This document shows, piece by piece, positions 62,401 to 64,000 of a stretch of DNA of 64,000 nt. Each line of letters opens with the position of its first letter. Within the stretch, counting starts at the first letter, position 1. This stretch comes from Acanthornis magna. Its lineage: Eukaryota > Chordata > Aves > Passeriformes > Acanthizidae. The stretch is taken from assembly GCA_036785705.1 (NCBI GenBank), contig JAWUZG010000056.1:8805001-8869000 (forward strand), written 5' to 3'. Under the pieces are notes generated by a model. It was not told the DNA's origin. It worked only from the letters and a program-made list of their open reading frames with translations, and ran no database searches. The position numbers were made by a program, and so were the translations under genes.

Positions 62401-64000
62401 TGGGCACCTCGGCCCCGGCCACCAGCTGCCATTTGGCCTAGAGTTAGGGTTGAGAGATTTAAAGAGTTACAAGCTCCAGGAACACTGGGGCTGGAAAGGG
62501 CCTGCCAAGGCCATCGCAACAGTGCCCCAACATTGCTGCTCCTCCATCTTTCTGATAGGGAAAACCAAGGTACTGGGCTCGGGTAATTAACTAGGCTAGG
62601 GTTAGGGTATCACCTAGGGTTAGGCTTAGGAGATCTAAAGGGCCTCGAGCTCCAGGAACACCAGGGCTGGAAAGGGCCTGCCAAGGCAAACGCGGCAAGG
62701 CCCCATCATGGCTGCTCCCACACCTTTCTGATCTGGACACACCACAGGGTTGGGCACCTCGGCCCCTGCCACCAGCTGCCATTTGGCCTAGAGTTAGGGT
62801 TGAGAGATCTAAAGAGACTCGAGCTCCTGGAACACTGGGGCTGGAAAGGGCCTGCCAAGGCCATCGCAGCAGTGCCCCAACACTGCTGCTCCCACACCTT
62901 TCTGATAGGGAAAACCCAGGCATTGGGCTTGGGTAAATAACTAGGTGTAGGCGTAGGGTTATGCCTAGGCTTAGCATTAGGAGATGTAAAGGGCCTCGAG
63001 CTCCAGGAACACCAAAGCTGGAAATGGCCTGCCAAGGCAAACGCAGCAAGACCCCATCATGGCTGCTCTCACACCTTTCTGATCTGGACACTCCACATGG
63101 GTGGGCACCTCGGCCCCGGCCACCAGCTGCCATTTGGCCTAGAGTTAGGGTTGAGAGATTTAAAGAGTTACAAGCTCCGGGAACACTGGGGCTGGAAAGG
63201 GCCTGCCAAGGCCATCGCAACAGTGCCCCAACATTGCTGCTCCTCCATCTTTCTGATAGGGAAAACCTAGGTACTGGGCTCGGGTAATTAACTAGGCTAG
63301 GGTTAGGGTTACGCCTAGGGTTAGGGTTAGGAGATCTAAAGGGCCTCGAGCTCCAGGAACACCAGGGCTGGAAAGGGCCTGCCAAGGCAAATGCGGCAAG
63401 GCTCCATCATGCCTGCTCCCACACCTTTCTGATCTGGACACGCCACAGGGTTGGGCACCTCGGCCCCTGCCACCAGCTGCCATTTGGCCTAGTGTTAGGG
63501 TTGAGAGATCTAAAGAGACTCGAGCTCCTGGAACACTGGGGCTGGAAAGGGCCTGCCAAGGCCATCGCAGCAGTGCCCCAACATTGCCGCTCCTCCATCT
63601 TTCTGATAGGGAAAACCAAGGTACTGGGCTCGGGTAATTAACTAGGCTAGGGTTAGGGTTACGCCTAGGGTTAGGGTTAGGAGATCTAAAGGGCCTCGAG
63701 CTCCAGGAACACCAGGGCTGGAAAGGGCCTGCCAAGGCAAACGCGGCAAGGCCCCATCATGGCTGCTCCCACACCTTTCTGATCTGGACACCCCACATGG
63801 GTGGGCACCTTGGCCCCGGCCACCAGCTGCCATTTGGCCTAGAGTTAGGGTTGAGAGATTTAAAGAGTTACAAGCTCCGGGAACACTGGGGCTGGAAAGG
63901 GCCTGCCAAGGCCATCGCAACAGTGCCCCAACATTGCTGCTCCTCCATCTTTCTGATAGGGAAAACCTAGGTACTGGGCTCGGGTAATTAACTAGGCTAG
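62401..64000 (+). repeat. Satellite to the window end
   Basis: About four and a half dimers, including L2 tails at 62,260 (just upstream) and 62,961, then L1 tails near 63,300, 63,650 and the window end. At about 62,607-62,612 the hexamer block reads GGGTATCACC where others have GGGTTACACC. 62,961-63,287 resembles 46,489-46,797 (GGAAATGGCC and CGTAGGGTTATG). The array continues past the last base, inside an L1 tail. Confidence 0.85.

Larger units (their letters stand above)
26..62990 (+). repeat. L2-tail map (92 positions)
   Basis: The ATG inside each L2 tail lies at: 26, 727, 1605, 2306, 3358, 3709, 4410, 4761, 5112, 5813, 6515, 7216, 7917, 8969, 9320, 10021, 11072, 11773, 12123, 12488, 12839, 13190, 13891, 14592, 15644, 16695, 17396, 18448, 18799, 19150, 19851, 20552, 21603, 22654, 23355, 24407, 25459, 25810, 26511, 26862, 27563, 28264, 28965, 30016, 31067, 31768, 32820, 33171, 33522, 34223, 34924, 35625, 36677, 37028, 37729, 38080, 38781, 39481, 39832, 40533, 40884, 41584, 41935, 43685, 44036, 44737, 45438, 46489, 47889, 48240, 49291, 49642, 50343, 50694, 51045, 51746, 52797, 53498, 54199, 54550, 54900, 55951, 56652, 57353, 58404, 59105, 59806, 60507, 61208, 61559, 62260, 62961. 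All other dimer boundaries are L1. Every spacing is close to a multiple of 350.5 bp except 727 to 1605. Confidence 0.92.
1..64000 (+). repeat. Dimeric ~350-bp satellite array with telomere-like hexamer tails (whole window)
   Basis: The full window consists of head-to-tail copies of one dimer of 350 or 351 bp, about 182 of them, without interruption by other DNA. AGATCT (BglII) followed by AAAG marks the start of most monomers and CTCGAG (XhoI) lies just inside; variants have lost one or both. Monomer A is 174 bp and monomer B is 176 bp (L1 tail) or 177 bp (L2 tail). The plus strand is chosen only because it carries the G-rich GGGTTA hexamers. No transposon, unique sequence, tRNA, rRNA or credible gene was seen. 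Tandem organisation is read directly. A heterochromatic (centromeric, pericentromeric or subtelomeric) location and a vertebrate host are inferences. Confidence 0.98.

Noticed and set aside
1..64000. CRISPR array
   Set aside because: Repeats are adjacent with no unique spacers, and the unit is 350 bp.
1..64000. CENP-B box (TTCGNNNNANNCGGG core)
   Set aside because: Scanning the A and B units and common variants on both strands gave no match. GGCTTCGAGCTCC in some A monomers has TTCG but not the rest of the motif.
1..64000. Assignment to cat FA-SAT or the falcon ~174-bp satellite
   Set aside because: Only unit size or presence of telomere-like motifs can be compared from memory. FA-SAT is recalled as about 483 bp, which does not fit. 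No sequence comparison could be made.
1..64000. Ribosomal RNA, tRNA or rDNA spacer
   Set aside because: No conserved rRNA segments or tRNA A/B box arrangement were recognised in the unit.

Overview
The whole 64 kb window is one uninterrupted tandem satellite DNA array. I found no gene, RNA gene, transposon, CRISPR array or unique sequence in it. The basic unit is a dimer of about 350 bp made of two related monomers. Monomer A is 174 bp. Monomer B is 176 or 177 bp, depending on which of two tails it carries (called L1 and L2 here). About 182 dimers fit in the window, all head to tail in one orientation. Each monomer starts with a 102-bp core (A and B about 85% alike by hand alignment) followed by a 72-75 bp tail. 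Both tails end in a short, degenerate run of the hexamer GGGTTA, the vertebrate-type telomere repeat, always with the G-rich strand on +. GC content is about 56% from a partial count.

The organism cannot be named from this. Three things fit a vertebrate: TTAGGG-type hexamers, CpG/TpG/CpA variation at most diagnostic sites (as expected from methylated DNA), and multi-level satellite organisation. This is most likely centromeric, pericentromeric or subtelomeric heterochromatin, or a sex- or micro-chromosome block, from a long-read assembly. TTAGGG-bearing or ~175-bp satellites reported in cats and falcons are possible comparators by memory of unit size or composition only. I have not matched the sequence to either.

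Layout. L1 and L2 dimers are mixed in about equal numbers (92 L2 tails located, about 90 L1), and their order acts as a barcode for larger repeats. A signature pair of dimers ('S block') occurs at about 0.03, 7.2, 16.7, 22.7, 31.1, 52.8, 56.7, 59.1 and 61.6 kb, and is missing between about 32.5 and 52.8 kb. Long blocks recur at exact distances: 5.7 kb at 14,373 bp, 3.9 kb at 5,960 bp, 3.8 kb at 11,218 bp, 1.9 kb at 7,715 bp and 1.7 kb at 3,856 bp. From 55.7 to 62.4 kb a 2.45-kb, seven-dimer unit is repeated about three times. At 60.96-61.69 kb two adjacent 351-bp dimers are identical, the freshest duplication in the window. The A-B alternation breaks once, near 1,449. Scattered 1-bp indels and one 14-bp gain near 12.26-12.37 kb are the other irregularities.

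Long open frames, up to 498 codons on the minus strand, exist only because A (174), B-L2 (177) and so A+B-L2 (351) are multiples of three. They are not supported as genes. The points of interest are the telomere-like hexamer tails (dense potential shelterin and G-quadruplex sites), the irregular higher-order structure, a hairpin in the B core, and the duplication, deletion and patch-exchange events that can be read directly from the sequence.
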